The notes: a model not told the origin generated them from the sequence alone. Positions 28,106-39,905 are shown, numbered from the stretch's first letter. The stretch is DNA of 64,000 bases from Vibrio sp. CDRSL-10 TSBA (GCA_039696685.1 CP155565.1:248001-312000); one strand, 5' to 3'. Numbers and translations: made by a program.

Positions 28106-30683
28106 ATGAGCAAATTGAAGCTGGTCATCATAGGTAATGGCATGGTAGGCCATCGCTATCTTGAAGATCTTGTGGAGAAAATGGACGCCACTCAGTTAGA
28201 GGTGACCGTGTTCTGTGAAGAGCCACGCATTGCCTATGACCGAGTCCACCTATCTTCTTATTTTTCTCACCATACCGCAGAAGAGCTCTCTTTGGTCAGT
28301 ACGGGCTTCTATGAGAAACATGGTATCCAAGTGCATGTTGGCGAGCGTGCCGTCAATATTAACCGTGAACAGCAGATCGTGTATTCCAGTTCGGGCCGTG
28401 AGGTTCACTATGACAAACTGGTTCTGGCGACTGGCTCGTATCCTTTTGTTCCGCCTATCAAAGGCAATGAAGGTAAAGACTGTTTTGTTTACCGCACGAT
28501 TGAAGATCTCAAAGCGATTGAAGCCTGCGCCAAGAAAAGCCGCAGTGGTGTTGTGATTGGCGGCGGGCTGCTGGGACTGGAAGCGGCCGGTGCACTGAAA
28601 GCTTTGGGAATGCAAACTCATGTGGTCGAGTTTGCTCCGGTATTGATGGCAGAGCAGTTGGATTCGCAAGGTGGCTTACAACTGCGCAACAAAATCGAGC
28701 GTATGGGCGTGCAGGTTCACACCAGCAAGAACACTCTGGAAATCGTGGCGGGTGGCGAAGCGGCGCGTAATACCATGATGTTTGCAGACGGCACTCATCT
28801 TGAAGTGGATTTCATCGTATTCTCGGCCGGTATTCGTCCGCAGGACAAGTTGGCTCGTCAAATGGGGCTCGATATTGCGCCGCGAGGTGGTATTGCGATT
28901 AATGATCACTGCCAGACATCCGATCCCAGCATTTATGCCATTGGCGAATGTGCCTCCTGGAATCAGCAGTTTCTTTGGCTTGGTTGCTCCGGGCTACAAG
29001 ATGGCAACCGTGGCGGTTGATCATCTGGCCGGCAATGACAGCAGCTTCAGCGGCGCGGATATGAGCGCCAAGCTGAAACTGCTGGGTGTGAAAGTCGGTT
29101 CGATTGGTGACGCTAACGGGCGTACACCGGGCTGTAAAAGTTACGTCTATCAGAATGAAGAGCAGGAAGTTTATAAACGCATTATCGTTTCTGAAGATGG
29201 TAAGAAACTGCTCGGTGCTGTTCTGGTTGGTGATACCGCAGACTATGGCGATCTGCTGCAACTTAAACTTAATGATATTGAATTACCCAAACATCCGGAC
29301 ACCTTGATCTTACCCGCTCATGCCGGAGCGGAAAAGCCGGCGCTGGGGGCTGATGCGCTGCCGGACAGTGCTGTGATCTGTTCCTGTTTTGATGTCACTA
29401 AAGGCAAGATTGCCCAAGCGGTAGCGCAAGGCTGCCATACGCTGGCCGCAGTCAAAGCTGAAACCGGGGCGGGGACCGGCTGTGGTGGCTGTATCCCGCT
29501 GGTGACTTCAGTGCTCAATGCTGAGCTTGCCAAGTCGGGTATCGAAGTGAAACGCGATATTTGTGAGCATTTTGCGTATTCACGTCAGGAGCTGTTTCAT
29601 CTGATTCGCATTGAAGGACTGAAAAGTTTTGCCGAGGTACTGGAAAAGCACGGCCATGGATATGGGTGTGAAACCTGTAAACCCGCCATTGGTTCGATGC
29701 TTTCTTCTTGCTGGGGTGAGCACGTGCTGTCGCCGTCTCTGGTTGCTTTGCAGGATACCAATGACAACTTCCTGGGCAACATGCAAAAAGACGGCACCTA
29801 TTCGGTGATACCGCGTATGGCAGGTGGTGAGGTGACACCTCAGGCTTTGGTTGTGCTGGCCAATGTCGCTGCTGAATATAATTTGTACACCAAAGTGACC
29901 GGTGCCCAGCGGATTGGTCTGTTCGGTGCGCAAAAAGATGACTTACCTGCTATCTGGCGCAAACTGCTGGAGGCCGGATTTGAAACCGGTCAGGCCTATG
30001 CCAAAGCGCTGCGCATGGCAAAAACCTGTGTGGGGTCAACCTGGTGCCGTTTCGGTGTCCAAGACAGCGTCGGTCTCGGCGTACTGATTGAAAATCGTTA
30101 TAAGGGGATTCGTACGCCGCATAAAATGAAATTCGGCGTGTCTGGCTGTACCCGCGAATGTGCGGAAGCACAGGGTAAAGATCTCGGTATTATCGCGACG
30201 GATGCCGGTTGGAATATGTATGTGTGCGGAAACGGCGGGATGAAGCCGCGCCACGCCGATTTGCTGGCCAGCGACCTGGATCAGGCCACGCTGCTGCGCT
30301 ATATCGACCGTTTTATGATGTTCTATATCCGCACCGCAGACAAACTGCAACGTACCTCCGTATGGCTGGAAAACATGGAAGGTGGTATCGACTATCTGCG
30401 TCAGGTGATTGTCGAGGATAAATTGGGAATCAACGAGCAGTTAGAAGCCGATGTCGCTCGTCTGGTGGATGAATATCAGTGTGAGTGGCAGGCAACCCTT
30501 GACAATCCTCAGCAGCTGAAACGTTTTTCTCACTTCATTAACAGTGAGTTACGTGATGACAATGTACTGTTTGTCGCACAGCGCGATCAGCATCGTCCGG
30601 CGACGTGGACGGAGAAACACGCCGACAGTGCAATTGCTCAGCGTGGTGACATTTTACATGTAGCTTTGGAGAATGAAGCATGA
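28106..30683 (+). CDS. nirB: Nitrite reductase [NAD(P)H] large subunit (one-base insertion)
   Basis: Cytoplasmic siroheme enzyme reducing nitrite to ammonium, 858 residues after removing one T from GTTTC at 28969-28973, which reads ECASWNQQFFGLVAPGYKMATVAVDHL. The FAD/NADH reductase part (IIGNGMVGHRYLEDL, GGGLLGLEAAGALKALG) is in the first frame. The second frame carries the [2Fe-2S] BFD-like domain (CSCFDVTKGKI ... GTGCGGC), the ferredoxin-like half-domains, and the siroheme/[4Fe-4S] ligands TCVGSTWCRFG and VSGCTRECAEAQ. It is the first gene of nirBDC plus a siroheme methyltransferase. FNR and NarP-like sites upstream predict anaerobic, nitrate/nitrite-responsive expression. Confidence 0.95.
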
Positions 30684-31007
30684 GTCAGTGGCTAAAAATT
30701 TGCGACATCAACGAGATTGTACCGGGAAACCGGAGTGTGTGCGCTGGTCAATGGCGAGCAGGTTGCCCTGTTTCGTCCCGGACAAGAAAGCAGTGTGGCG
30801 GCAATTGCTAACCTGGATCCTTTTGCTAAAGCGAACGTTTTGTCCCGTGGTCTTATCTGTGAACATCAGGGGGAACTGTGGGTCGCCAGTCCTTTGAAAA
30901 AACAGCGCTTTAATCTCACAACAGGTCTGTGTCTGGAAGACGAACGTTTCAGTGTTAAAACGTATGAGACGCGAGTCTGTGACGGCATGATAGAAGTCGC
31001 CCTGTAA
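30680..31007 (+). CDS. nirD: Nitrite reductase small subunit (one-base insertion)
   Basis: Rieske-fold accessory subunit of NirBD, 108 residues after removing one A from GAAAC at 30726-30730. The start ATG at 30680 overlaps the nirB stop (ATGA). The first 16 residues (MSQWLKICDINEIVPG) join TGVCALVNGEQVALFRPGQ in the other frame, and the rest (CEHQGELWVASPLKKQRFNLTTGLCLEDE) is normal. Length equals that of the E. coli protein. Confidence 0.92.
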
Positions 31008-31133
31008 TATTGCCTGGCCACCTTCTCAACAAGGGGGTGGCCAAGATTGCACAGGCAAAGGATTCGTATCTCTGATCCCTTTACCTGTTCAATCTTCAAC
31101 TTTTCAATTTAACTTTTCGATGGGGATACCTCT

Positions 31134-31983
31134 ATGTCAGCACTTAAACCTGCAGAAATTGTTCAAACCATGGTTGATGTCGGCGAAGCAAAAATCAAAA
31201 CCGGCACCCGGGATCTGATATTGCGCGGCATGATGGCCGGCATCATTTTGTCTCTGGCGGTCGTTGTTGCAATCACCACTATTACTCAAACCGGTCTGGG
31301 TATTGTCGGGGCATTGGTGTTCCCGGTCGGCTTTTGTATTCTGAGCCTGATGGGCTATGACCTGGTTACAGGCGTGTTTGGTCTGGCGCCTTTAGCAAAA
31401 CTGGACAACCGCCCGGGTGTTACCTGGGGACGTGTACTGCGCTGCTGGGGCCTGGTCGGCTTGGGTAACCTGATTGGTTCTCTGATTGTTGCGGGCCTGA
31501 TTGCACTCTCGCTGACCATGAATTTCAGTGTTGAGCCGAATGCGGTCGGTCAGAAATTTATCACGGTTGCCACCGCTCGTACCGTCGGGTTTGAAAACCT
31601 GGGTGCTGATGGCTGGATCACCTGTTTTGTGCGCGGTATTTTATGTAACCTGATGGTATGTCTGGGTGTGATTGGTAATATGACCTCTCGTTCAGTTGCG
31701 GGTAAAATTGTCGCCATGTGGCTGCCGATTTTTATCTTCTTCGCTCTGGTATTTGAACACGCCGTGGTGAATATGTTCCTGTTCCCGCTCGGTATGTTAC
31801 TGGGCGCAGATTTTGGCATCGCGACCTGGCTGAACTTCAACCTGGTGCCGACTATTCTGGGTAATATTATTGGTGGTCTGCTGTTTACCTGCGTTTCCTC
31901 TTTACCTGACCCACGCCAAAACCGCACCTAAGCTGGATAATGAAACTGAACAAAGCGCGCAACCGGTATTGAGTTCGAAATAA
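31134..31983 (+). CDS. nirC: Nitrite/formate channel family protein NirC (one-base insertion near 3' end)
   Basis: Pentameric nitrite channel of the FNT family with about six membrane helices, 282 residues. The frame is open to position 31892, then GTTTC at 31893-31897 shifts it into a false tail. Removing one T restores LLFTCVPLYLTHAKTAPKLDNETEQ and the stop at 31981-31983. The FNT pattern is visible in GALVFPVGFCILSLMGYDLVTG and RGILCNLMVCLGV. It lies 126 bases after nirD, with a hairpin at 31018-31040 between them that may adjust expression. Confidence 0.92.
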
Positions 31984-32172
31984 TCCGATGCAGGCTCTGC
32001 GTGAGCGGGGCCTGCTTTTCTCTGCTGGTGTTTCAGGTCATCTTTTGGCGTTGCGAGCTGGGGCGTGACGTTGCAGAGCGATGTTTTTCATGAGTTTAAT
32101 TATAAAAGGTCATCAGGGTGATGCGTCGTATCAGTGACTTTTGATAATTGAATTTACTTTATAGGTTTAACG

Positions 32173-32934
32173 ATGAGCGTGACTCAATCTTATCCGCAAT
32201 CTTGTGGTTTTGTTTCTCTGGTCGGTGCCGGACCCGGTGACCCGGATTTGTTGACAGTGAAAGGACTGCGAGTTATCCAACAAGCGCAGGTTGTGGTGTA
32301 TGACCGTCTGGTTTCGCAGGCCATCCTGGACTTAGCACCGGCCCAGGCAGAGCGCATTTATGTTGGTAAACAGCTTGATTTTCATTGCGTTCCCCAGCAG
32401 AAAATCAACCAGATTCTGGTGGATAAAGCGCAGCAAGGCCTGCACGTTGTACGACTGAAAGGAGGCGATTCTTTCATTTTTGGTCGCGGTGGTGAAGAGT
32501 TGGAAGTTCTGGCAGATCACCACATTGCCTATGAAGTGGTACCCGGAATTACGGCGGCAGCGGGGGCAACGGCTTATGCCGGTATTCCGCTTACTCATCG
32601 TGATCACGCGCAAAGTGTCCAGTTTATCACCGGACATCTGCAACAAGATGGTACCCCGATTAATTGGCAAGCCTTAGCGCAAAGTAACCAGACTCTGGTG
32701 TTTTATATGGGCCTCAAGCAGAGCCCGCACATCGCCGGTCAACTGATCAGCGGTGGTCTGGCTAAGGAGACTCAGTGTGCGATTATAGAGAAAGGCACCA
32801 CGCCACAGCAGCGGGTATTGCGAGGTGAATTAGCTCAGTTGCCTGAATTGGCGTCACAGGCACAGAGCCCGGCATTAATTGTGGTCGGCAGCGTGACGGC
32901 TCTGCACGACAAACTGGTTTGGTTTGGCGCTTAA
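32173..32934 (+). CDS. cobA: Uroporphyrinogen-III C-methyltransferase (siroheme synthesis)
   Basis: SAM-dependent enzyme making precorrin-2, precursor of the siroheme in NirB. 253 residues with the SUMT signatures [35 protein letters not shown], and [20 protein letters not shown]. It lacks the N-terminal dehydrogenase/ferrochelatase part of CysG, so it is the short form. It sits 190 bases downstream of nirC in the same direction, an arrangement common for nir operons. Intact. The name nirE or cysG-like is also used for such genes. Confidence 0.92.
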   Translation: MSVTQSYPQSCGFVSLVGAGPGDPDLLTVKGLRVIQQAQVVVYDRLVSQAILDLAPAQAERIYVGKQLDFHCVPQQKINQILVDKAQQGLHVVRLKGGDSFIFGRGGEELEVLADHHIAYEVVPGITAAAGATAYAGIPLTHRDHAQSVQFITGHLQQDGTPINWQALAQSNQTLVFYMGLKQSPHIAGQLISGGLAKETQCAIIEKGTTPQQRVLRGELAQLPELASQAQSPALIVVGSVTALHDKLVWFGA

Positions 32935-32960
32935 CCGGATATGCAAGCTAAATACGATGG

Positions 32961-33398
32961 CTAGATCTGACAGCGACTGGATGAGCGTGCCATCTCCTGG
33001 CGCCGCATTGGCATCGCATCAATGGTTTGCTTGAGAGCGTCCCAGTCCGTGGTTTTTCCCCAGCGCATTTTTTCGCTGCCGTCTTTACCGACTAAAACTG
33101 CCGTGTGTCGGCCTGAAGGTACCCGATAAGCCAGCATTATATCCTGCAGGTCAAACTCATGTTTCAGCCAACCGGGCTGGCTGTACCCATCCTCGGTTAT
33201 AATTATAGTGACAACGTCACGCTCTGTCAGTTCGCACTGGTGCATAAGGGTTTCTACTAAGAACTGGCGCACGTAGTTATCCTGAGTGGGGGCAAAATAG
33301 AGCACACTGCGATGAGACCACTGTTGTGAATAAAGTGGGTAAGCCTGAGAAACAACAGGGATGATAAGCAGAACAACAGCAAGTAGTGCAGATTTCAT
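32961..33398 (-). CDS. DUF4174-type exported protein
   Basis: 145 residues with a signal peptide (LLAVVLLIIPVVSQA). The mature part resembles a thioredoxin-like fold without active cysteines: SVLYFAPTQDNYVRQFLVE, VVTIIITEDG, and the C-terminal TAVLVGKDGSEKMRWG. I associate this pattern with DUF4174, whose function is unknown. Convergent with the siroheme gene. Confidence 0.7.
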   Translation of the reverse strand: MKSALLAVVLLIIPVVSQAYPLYSQQWSHRSVLYFAPTQDNYVRQFLVETLMHQCELTERDVVTIIITEDGYSQPGWLKHEFDLQDIMLAYRVPSGRHTAVLVGKDGSEKMRWGKTTDWDALKQTIDAMPMRRQEMARSSSRCQI

Positions 33399-33550
33399 GG
33401 TTTACCTCCTGTGCTGCCGGGGTAGTGAATGGCTAAGGATTCCATGGGCTGAATGTGTTAAGGTCTTCCTTCCACACATAATCCAGCCCTTGCTGCACGT
33501 TTTTACGCGCAGGGCGCGGTTAAGTTCACTTTTTAAAGCAGACAGACACT

Positions 33551-34024
33551 ATGCAAACCATCGCTATCCTGGTCGACGTTCAGAACGTTTACTACACCTG
33601 CAAGTCACGTTATCAGCAGCACTTTGACTATAATCACTTTTGGCAGAGCGTCACTCAGGGTCGTCATGTTCATCAGGCAAACGCCTATGCGATAGCCTCC
33701 ACGGACAGTCGCCAGCGTCAGTTTCATCATATTTTGCGCGGTATCGGTTTTGAGGTGCAGCTTAAACCTTTCATCCAGCGTTCTGACGGTAGTGCCAAAG
33801 GCGACTGGGATGTGGGGATCACACTGGATGCGATTGAACTGGCAGCCGAAGTTGACACCATCGTGCTGGTCTCCGGTGACGGGGATTTCGATATTCTGGT
33901 GAAACGTATTCAGGACAAATACGGGAAAGACGTCGAGGTATACGGTGTGTCGGGGTTGACGGCTAAAAGTCTGATTGATGCCGCCAACCACTACGTGGCC
34001 ATCGAGGGTGACTTACTGCTCTGA
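33551..34024 (+). CDS. NYN-domain (LabA-like) protein
   Basis: 157-residue PIN-like nuclease-fold protein. The conserved acidic residues are visible in ILVDVQNVYY, the KGDWDVGITLDAIE segment and VLVSGDGDFDILVKRI, which together form the putative metal site. A role in RNA processing is proposed for the family. Single gene. Its end overlaps the convergent DUF2986 gene by 12 bases. Confidence 0.85.
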   Translation: MQTIAILVDVQNVYYTCKSRYQQHFDYNHFWQSVTQGRHVHQANAYAIASTDSRQRQFHHILRGIGFEVQLKPFIQRSDGSAKGDWDVGITLDAIELAAEVDTIVLVSGDGDFDILVKRIQDKYGKDVEVYGVSGLTAKSLIDAANHYVAIEGDLLL

Positions 34025-34216
34025 CTGAGGCTCGGTCACTTCGCTCTCTTGGTGCTCAGGCGCTTGGGCTGCTTGCTCGGCTTGTGCCTGTTCGGCTTCA
34101 AGTTTGGCGCGCTCCGCTTTTGAAATGTAGCGCGGCTTGTTGCTGTTATGCAACTTAGCGTTCTGTTTTTTCAGTTTGGTTTTTAAAATTTGGTTAATGC
34201 GTTTTTTACGGTTCAT
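34013..34216 (-). CDS. DUF2986-type small basic protein
   Basis: 67 residues from the ATG at 34216: MNRKKRINQILKTKLKKQNAKL, then NKPRYISKAERAKLEAE, then an acidic Gln/Glu-rich tail. Highly basic N-terminus, acidic C-terminus, no membrane segment. Found in Vibrionaceae and relatives; function unknown. An upstream in-frame ATG at 34279 would add 21 residues not typical of the family. Confidence 0.7.
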   Translation of the reverse strand: MNRKKRINQILKTKLKKQNAKLHNSNKPRYISKAERAKLEAEQAQAEQAAQAPEHQESEVTEPQSEQ

Positions 34217-34370
34217 CTCAGGCTCTGTGAGTCTAGGTTTTGAGGTGCGGAGCTTACTGGTTTTCGATGTGAAGCTCAACTATACAGAGTGGTTATTTAT
34301 TGGGATCTCCTTCCCGATAAACCGCCCAGAGATCAGTCTAACCGCCGTCTCAGACAAGCGCAGAAATAAC

Positions 34371-34394
34371 AAAGGCAAGCCGTGGCTTGCCTTT
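34371..34394. terminator. Terminator between the MFS and DUF2986 genes
   Basis: Hairpin AAAGGCAAGCC-gt-GGCTTGCCTTT downstream of the minus-strand MFS gene. Confidence 0.65.
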
Positions 34395-34446
34395 CATCTT
34401 TTTAACGCATTGCGCTTTAGCTGGCTTCATTCACCGCCAACCTGCC

Positions 34447-35602
34447 TTATTCTCCGGCCACCCATTGGCGCTTGGTTTTTACGCTCGACATCAGCATGTA
34501 AATGCAAGTTGCAAGCAGAATAACGAACAGGTAACCCAGCAGACCTTGTGTGTCTTGCATAAAGCTGTCTGCCAGTACCGGACCCAATACCGAGCCGATG
34601 CTGTAACTGAATAGCATCACCTGAGTTGCAGAGACAATGTAGCTTGCGTCAAGCTTGTCACAGCCAAGGTTAATCGCAATCGGGTAGATAGCAAACGTCG
34701 CCATGCCCAGCAGGAATAAACCCATCGCTAACATGTCTGCGCCCGGATTCAGCAGTGGCAATACGGTCGCACCGGCACCCAGCAGACTGAACAGAGCCAT
34801 CAGCAGTTTACGACCCATAAATTTAGACATCCACGGTACCATTGGCTGGACTGCCATTGCACCCAGGATAATCAACGCCATTAATGTGCCGATATGGGTA
34901 TGGCTGATGCCACGTTTTGCCAGTTCTACCGGCATCAGACCGTAAATTGCACCCAGCGTCAGGCCGGACACCAGACAACCGATAATTGCTGCGTGACTGA
35001 GTTTAAAAATTTGTTTCCATGACAGGCTGACACCATGCTGCGCCTGTGGCTGATCGGTTTTGCCGTAAATCAGTACCATCGATGCCATAACCAGCAGTGT
35101 GATGATGGCAAAGAAAGGAACACCACCGGAAACGCCCAGTACACCAATACCAAGCTGACCGATTGCAGTGCCGCCATACAAGGCAGCCATGTAAATACCC
35201 AGGCGCTTGGCACGGCCAGATTCGTTACCATGCAGTAACCAGGATTCAACCACGACGAAGACGCCCGCAACGGCAACGCCGGCGACAAAACGCGCAACAA
35301 GCCATGCTGTGGCATACGGCAGCACCGGCAGTGCAACAATCGAAATAATCAGTAATGCCAGACAACCCAGGAAACGCCAGACGGTGTCCCAGACGGTTAA
35401 CAAACGGTTCCATAATCACCGCACCCAGCAGTAAACCTGAATAGAATACGCTGGCCATCCAGCTGGCCAGGGATGCTTCAAGCCCATAATCAGAAAGCAT
35501 AAGAGGGATAAGACTCATCAGGTAGCCGGATGCTACCGCGTACAGTGACAGGGCGATCACTGGTACAGAAATTCGTTGGACAGAAACAGCAGAAGTACTC
35601 AC
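34447..35602 (-). CDS. MFS transporter, YcaD type (one-base insertion)
   Basis: 12-helix major facilitator protein of about 384 residues, close in length to E. coli YcaD. The N-terminal 70 residues (SVPVIALSLYAVASGYLMSLIPLML, GLLLGAVIMEPFVNRLGHR) and the rest (LGCLALLIISIVALPVLPYATAWL onward) join when one base is removed from GAAAC at 35371-35375, reading HRLAFLGCLALL. Substrate unknown. It is adjacent to trxC and fabH2, an order I recall from V. cholerae chromosome II. Confidence 0.88.
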
Positions 35603-35797
35603 GGAGTAGCCTCGAAAATAAGCAGGAACAGGGGGATTTCGCGGCGAATATGAAACTTATGATTTGAAAGGTAAAATGAAAAATTGTGATCTTTACGATT
35701 AATAAATTTTATCGAGGAGGCATTTAGCAAAAAGGGAAGTAAAGTTGGTATTCTCTAGCATAAAACACCAACTTTTAGCTAAATTTATAGGAATAAG

Positions 35798-36232
35798 TTA
35801 TCTAACTAACGCTTGATTCAGCCATTGATCGAATTGCGATTTTGGCAACGCACCGTTGATCATATCGACCCTTTGTCCTTTCTTGAACACCATGATGGTC
35901 GGGATACTGCGGATCTGAAATTGAGCGGCTAACTGCTGCTGACTTTCGGTATCGATTTTGACAAAGCGAACTTCTCCTTTGCGCTCTTCAGCCACATCGG
36001 AAAATACCGGTGCGAAGCCGACACAAGGGTTACACCAGGGAGCCCAGAAGTCGACTACGACAGGCACATCGCTGTTAAGCAGTGCGCTGAAGTTAGCGAT
36101 AGTACCTTCAAGCGGAGCGCCGTCCAGCAGCGAGGCCTGACATTTGCCGCAGCTCGGGCTTTCTGAAATACGGGTTTCCGGAACGCGGTTCATCGCATGG
36201 CATGCGGGACAGCGGGTATTAAATGTGGTCAT
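35798..36232 (-). CDS. trxC: Thioredoxin 2 with WCNPC active site
   Basis: 144-residue thioredoxin with the zinc-binding N-terminal extension typical of TrxC: CPACH at residues 8-12 and CGKC at 28-31. The redox motif reads WAPWCNPC instead of the near-universal WCGPC. The cis-Pro loop IRSIPT and GALPKSQF are normal. The Gly-to-Asn change between the cysteines should alter redox potential and specificity. Gene intact and single. Confidence 0.92.
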   Translation of the reverse strand: MTTFNTRCPACHAMNRVPETRISESPSCGKCQASLLDGAPLEGTIANFSALLNSDVPVVVDFWAPWCNPCVGFAPVFSDVAEERKGEVRFVKIDTESQQQLAAQFQIRSIPTIMVFKKGQRVDMINGALPKSQFDQWLNQALVR

Positions 36233-36468
36233 AACTTCCTCTCAAATGTGACGCCCGGGTCACCCCTGTGATTTCGCCTTGGCAGCCAAATCGGCGTATA
36301 CTTTCTTGAATTGATGCGATATTCGAATCCTATTCGATCCTGGCCTTATTGAACATTTGCCATGCTCTCACCTGTATGTATCTTTTTTTATTATCGCAGT
36401 TGATGAGTCAAATGTTGGGGCAGGTCGCATGATTACAATGATAACGACAACAAAAAAACAGGATGACC

Positions 36469-37564
36469 ATGACGAAGTTTTATGCGGACATTACTGGCTG
36501 GGGGAAATGTCTGCCCCCGGCAACGCTCTCCAATGACGACCTTAGTACCTTTCTTGATACCAATGACGAGTGGATTCGCAGTCGCACCGGCATTGAACAG
36601 CGCCGAATCAGCCATGTGAATACGTCAGAGCTGGCCACCGTTGCTGCGCGCCACGCACTGGCTTGTGCAGGGCTCGATGCCGCTGATATCGACCTGATTA
36701 TCGTCGCGACCTGTTCACCGGATTCGCTGATTCCTAATATCGCGTCCAAAGTACAACAGAATCTCGGCATTCGCAGTGCTGCTGCGTTTGATCTCAATGC
36801 CGCCTGTACCGGCTTTGTTTACGGCCTGGAAACCGCGACGCGCTTAATTCAGGCGGGTAATTATCAGCACGCATTGGTGATAGGCGCAGAAACGCCTGTC
36901 TTTTTACCTCGACTGGACTAAACGCGACACCGCGGTGTTGTTTGGCGATGGTGCCGGTGCCGTGACGCTCAGTCGTACCGAGCAAGCTGCCGGGCTACAG
37001 GATGCAAAGATTGGTTGTGATGCCGCCGGCCGCGATATTTTGGCGGTGCCGGAGTTTGGTACCGCCATGGATCGTTTTGATGAGCAGAATGGCTTCTGGG
37101 CGTTTGATTTTGTTGGTCAGGAAATTTTTAAGCGTGCAGTGAAAGGCATGGGCGCGGCAGCCAAGAGTGTGCTGGCACAAAGCGGGCTGTCGAAAGGTGA
37201 TATTGATGTGGTCATCCCGCATCAGGCCAATATCCGCATTATCCAGACATTGTGCGATCTGTCGGGCATTGAACAGAGTAAAGCTTTCGTTAACATTCAG
37301 CGCTATGGTAATACGTCGGCAGCGACCGTACCGATTGCTCTGTGCGAGGCGCTGGAACAGGAGCGAGTCAATCCCGGAGATAATCTGCTGCTGGCTGCCT
37401 TTGGCGCTGGCCTGACCTGGGGGGCGGGTTATATCAAATGGGGCGAGCGCACGACACCGTTGGGGCGCAGTGATGCCGAGCTGCCGCCAGCGAAGAAAAG
37501 CGCGTTAGAATTGCTGCAGGCGGCGATTGAACATTGTCAGCGTCACGCGGCGCAGCAGTCATAA
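36469..37564 (+). CDS. fabH2: 3-oxoacyl-ACP synthase III, second copy (one-base insertion)
   Basis: Ketoacyl-ACP synthase III that starts fatty-acid elongation from acyl-CoA, 364 residues after removing one A from GAAAC at 36899-36903, which reads [29 protein letters not shown]. The catalytic triad is seen as Cys in [10 protein letters not shown], His in IPHQANIRI, and Asn in YGNTSAATV. It is longer than housekeeping FabH (about 317), matching the chromosome II FabH2 type. The start at ATG 36469 follows AGGA by 5 bases; an ATG at 36463 is less favourable. Confidence 0.9.
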
Positions 37565-37755
37565 ATCGCACCTCTTAACTCGCTGGCCGCCGCCAGCGAG
37601 CCTTCATTTTTATTTCATTTCATTGATTCAGCATCACGTTAACTCAGTACCGCAATCACTTTGCCTCGCCTTGATTCAGTCCAGATTGATTCATTCGCAG
37701 GACTGAAAAATGGCATATGCTCTAAAGAACCTTAGCAGCATTGTCAGAGGCGTTC

Positions 37756-39295
37756 ATGACTAAGCGCAAATCAGCCGGACCAAATTTCATCGTCGCTCTG
37801 GATCAGGGCACAACCAGCTCCAGAGCGGTGGTACTGGATCACGACGCCAATATTGTCAGCGTTGCACAACGTGAGTTCAGCCAAATTTATCCTCATCCTG
37901 GCTGGGTTGAACATGATCCGATGGAAATCTACGCCACGCAAAGTGCGACCTTAGTTGAGGCTCTGGGTAAAGCGGGTATTCGCAGCGATGACGTCGCCGC
38001 TATTGGCATAAGTAATCAGCGTGAAACCAGCATCGTCTGGAATAAGGAGACCGGCAAGCCGGTCTACAATGCGATTGTCTGGCAGTGCCGCCGCAGTTCA
38101 GGGATGTGTGATGAGATGAAAGCCCGTGGCCTGCAAGCCGATATTCAGGCCAAAACCGGCTTAGTGCTGGATCCTTATTTCTCTGCCAGCAAAATTAAAT
38201 GGATTTTGGATAATGTTCCCGGAGCGCGGCGAGATGCCGAGCAGGGCAAACTGCTGTTTGGTACCGTTGATACCTGGCTGGTGTGGAAAATGACTCAGGG
38301 CAGAGTCCATGTGACGGATTACACGAAACGCCTCCCGTACCATGCTGTTCAACATAAACCAACTGTGCTGGGACCAAACTCTGCTCGACCTGTTCACGAT
38401 TCCGGCTGCTATGATGCCGCAAGTGAAAGCGTCATCTGCGATTTACGGCCAGACCAATATTGGTGGCAAAGGCGGAACCCGCATTCCGATTGCCGGTATT
38501 GCCGGTGATCAGCAAGCAGCGCTGTTTGGACACTTTTGTGTGAATCCCGGTGATGCCAAAAATACTTACGGTACCGGCTGTTTTCTGCTGATGAATACCG
38601 GCCGGCAAAAAGTTTGTTCAGATAACGGGTTGCTGACCACTCTGGCTTGCGGCCCGGATGGAAAACCCGGCTATGCGCTGGAAGGCGCCGTTTTTATGGG
38701 CGGAGCAGCAATTCAGTGGCTGCGCGATGAGCTGAAGTTATTCAGCGATGCTCGGGATTCCGAATATTTTGCCACCAAAGTAGACTCGTCTGAGGGTGTT
38801 TATGTTGTGCCTGCATTTACCGGATTGGGCGCGCCCTACTGGGACCCGTACGCACGGGGAACCATCGTCGGACTGACGCGGGGGACGAATGCGAGTCACC
38901 TGATTCGCGCCACGCTGGAAAGTATTGCCTACCAGACCCGTGACGTGCTGGATGCGATGCAGGCCGATTCCAACATTCGTCTTGCCGCGTTGCGAGTCGA
39001 TGGCGGCGCGGTTGCCAACAACTTTTTAATGCAATTCCAGGCGGATGTTCTCGATACCAGGGTTGAGCGACCGGTCGAAACGGAAGTGACTGCACTGGGT
39101 GCGGCCTATCTGGCCGGATTAGCGGTCGGGTATTGGCAAAGTCTTGGAGAGTTACAGCGTAAAGCCGCAATTGAGCGCTGCTTTGAGCCGTCTCATGATG
39201 AAGCGAAGCGTCAACGGCGTTACCGTGGTTGGAAACGTGCGATCCAGTGCGCCCGCGCCTGGGCGGAATTACATCACGATGACGATGAAAACTAA
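37756..39295 (+). CDS. glpK: Glycerol kinase (one-base insertion)
   Basis: ATP-dependent phosphorylation of glycerol to sn-glycerol 3-phosphate. 512 residues from ATG 37756 (AGAGG 6 bases upstream) after removing one A from GAAAC at 38325-38329, which reads [21 protein letters not shown], including the Asp/Thr/Asn substrate region. FGGY-family signatures are [13 protein letters not shown] at the N-terminus, GWVEHDP, and [20 protein letters not shown]. The GlpF and GlpT genes are not in the window. Confidence 0.95.
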
Positions 39296-39342
39296 TGTGT
39301 CAGCCCAAATGGGCGTCTGCCAAAACTGGCCTCGGTAAAATA

Positions 39343-39368
39343 ACAAACCCGCCGGGTGGCGGGTTTGT
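39343..39368. terminator. Bidirectional terminator, glpK / DUF496
   Basis: Eleven-base-pair stem ACAAACCCGCC-gggt-GGCGGGTTTGT between convergent genes. Confidence 0.85.
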
Positions 39369-39396
39369 GCAATAGATAACTTAGCTCAGGACAGGA

Positions 39397-39714
39397 TTAT
39401 TTCTTACCCTGAGTTGCTAGTTTGTCCTGCTCGGTCAGATCGCGGATGCGACGGCTTATTTCACGACGCTCTTTGGAGATTTCCGCGCTCTTGATGATGT
39501 GGTCATCAACACGGTCTTCGTAGTCCGCTTTCATGTTTTTCACGATTTCGATGATCTCTTCCTGAGTCATGTCCGGCTTGATGTAGTCAACCAGGTTCTC
39601 TAGCAGGTCAACACGCTTACGGTTGTCACGAACTTTCTTTTCGTTATCCAACAGTTCACGCTTCAGTTTGTTTTTACGGCGAGCCAGACTCACAATTTCA
39701 AATACGCTGTTCAT
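39397..39714 (-). CDS. DUF496 family protein (YeeX-like)
   Basis: 105 residues, almost wholly charged helix: [21 protein letters not shown], then [16 protein letters not shown], then [21 protein letters not shown]. The pattern and length match the gammaproteobacterial DUF496/YeeX family. Predicted coiled coil; function not established. Confidence 0.88.
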   Translation of the reverse strand: MNSVFEIVSLARRKNKLKRELLDNEKKVRDNRKRVDLLENLVDYIKPDMTQEEIIEIVKNMKADYEDRVDDHIIKSAEISKERREISRRIRDLTEQDKLATQGKK

Positions 39715-39905
39715 AGGTCCCTTTCCCTAAAATGAATTAAAGCAACTGTGGCTGATTAAAGCATAACATCCAAGCTCATAACAGCCTTTAGATCAAACAT
39801 GGCAACACCTTGACTAATAAATCACCAGTCAATATGAGAGTGGATTGTACATGCCTGAAAATGCGCTATAACATGGGTTCAATAATGATGAACCTATGAT
39901 CGATT

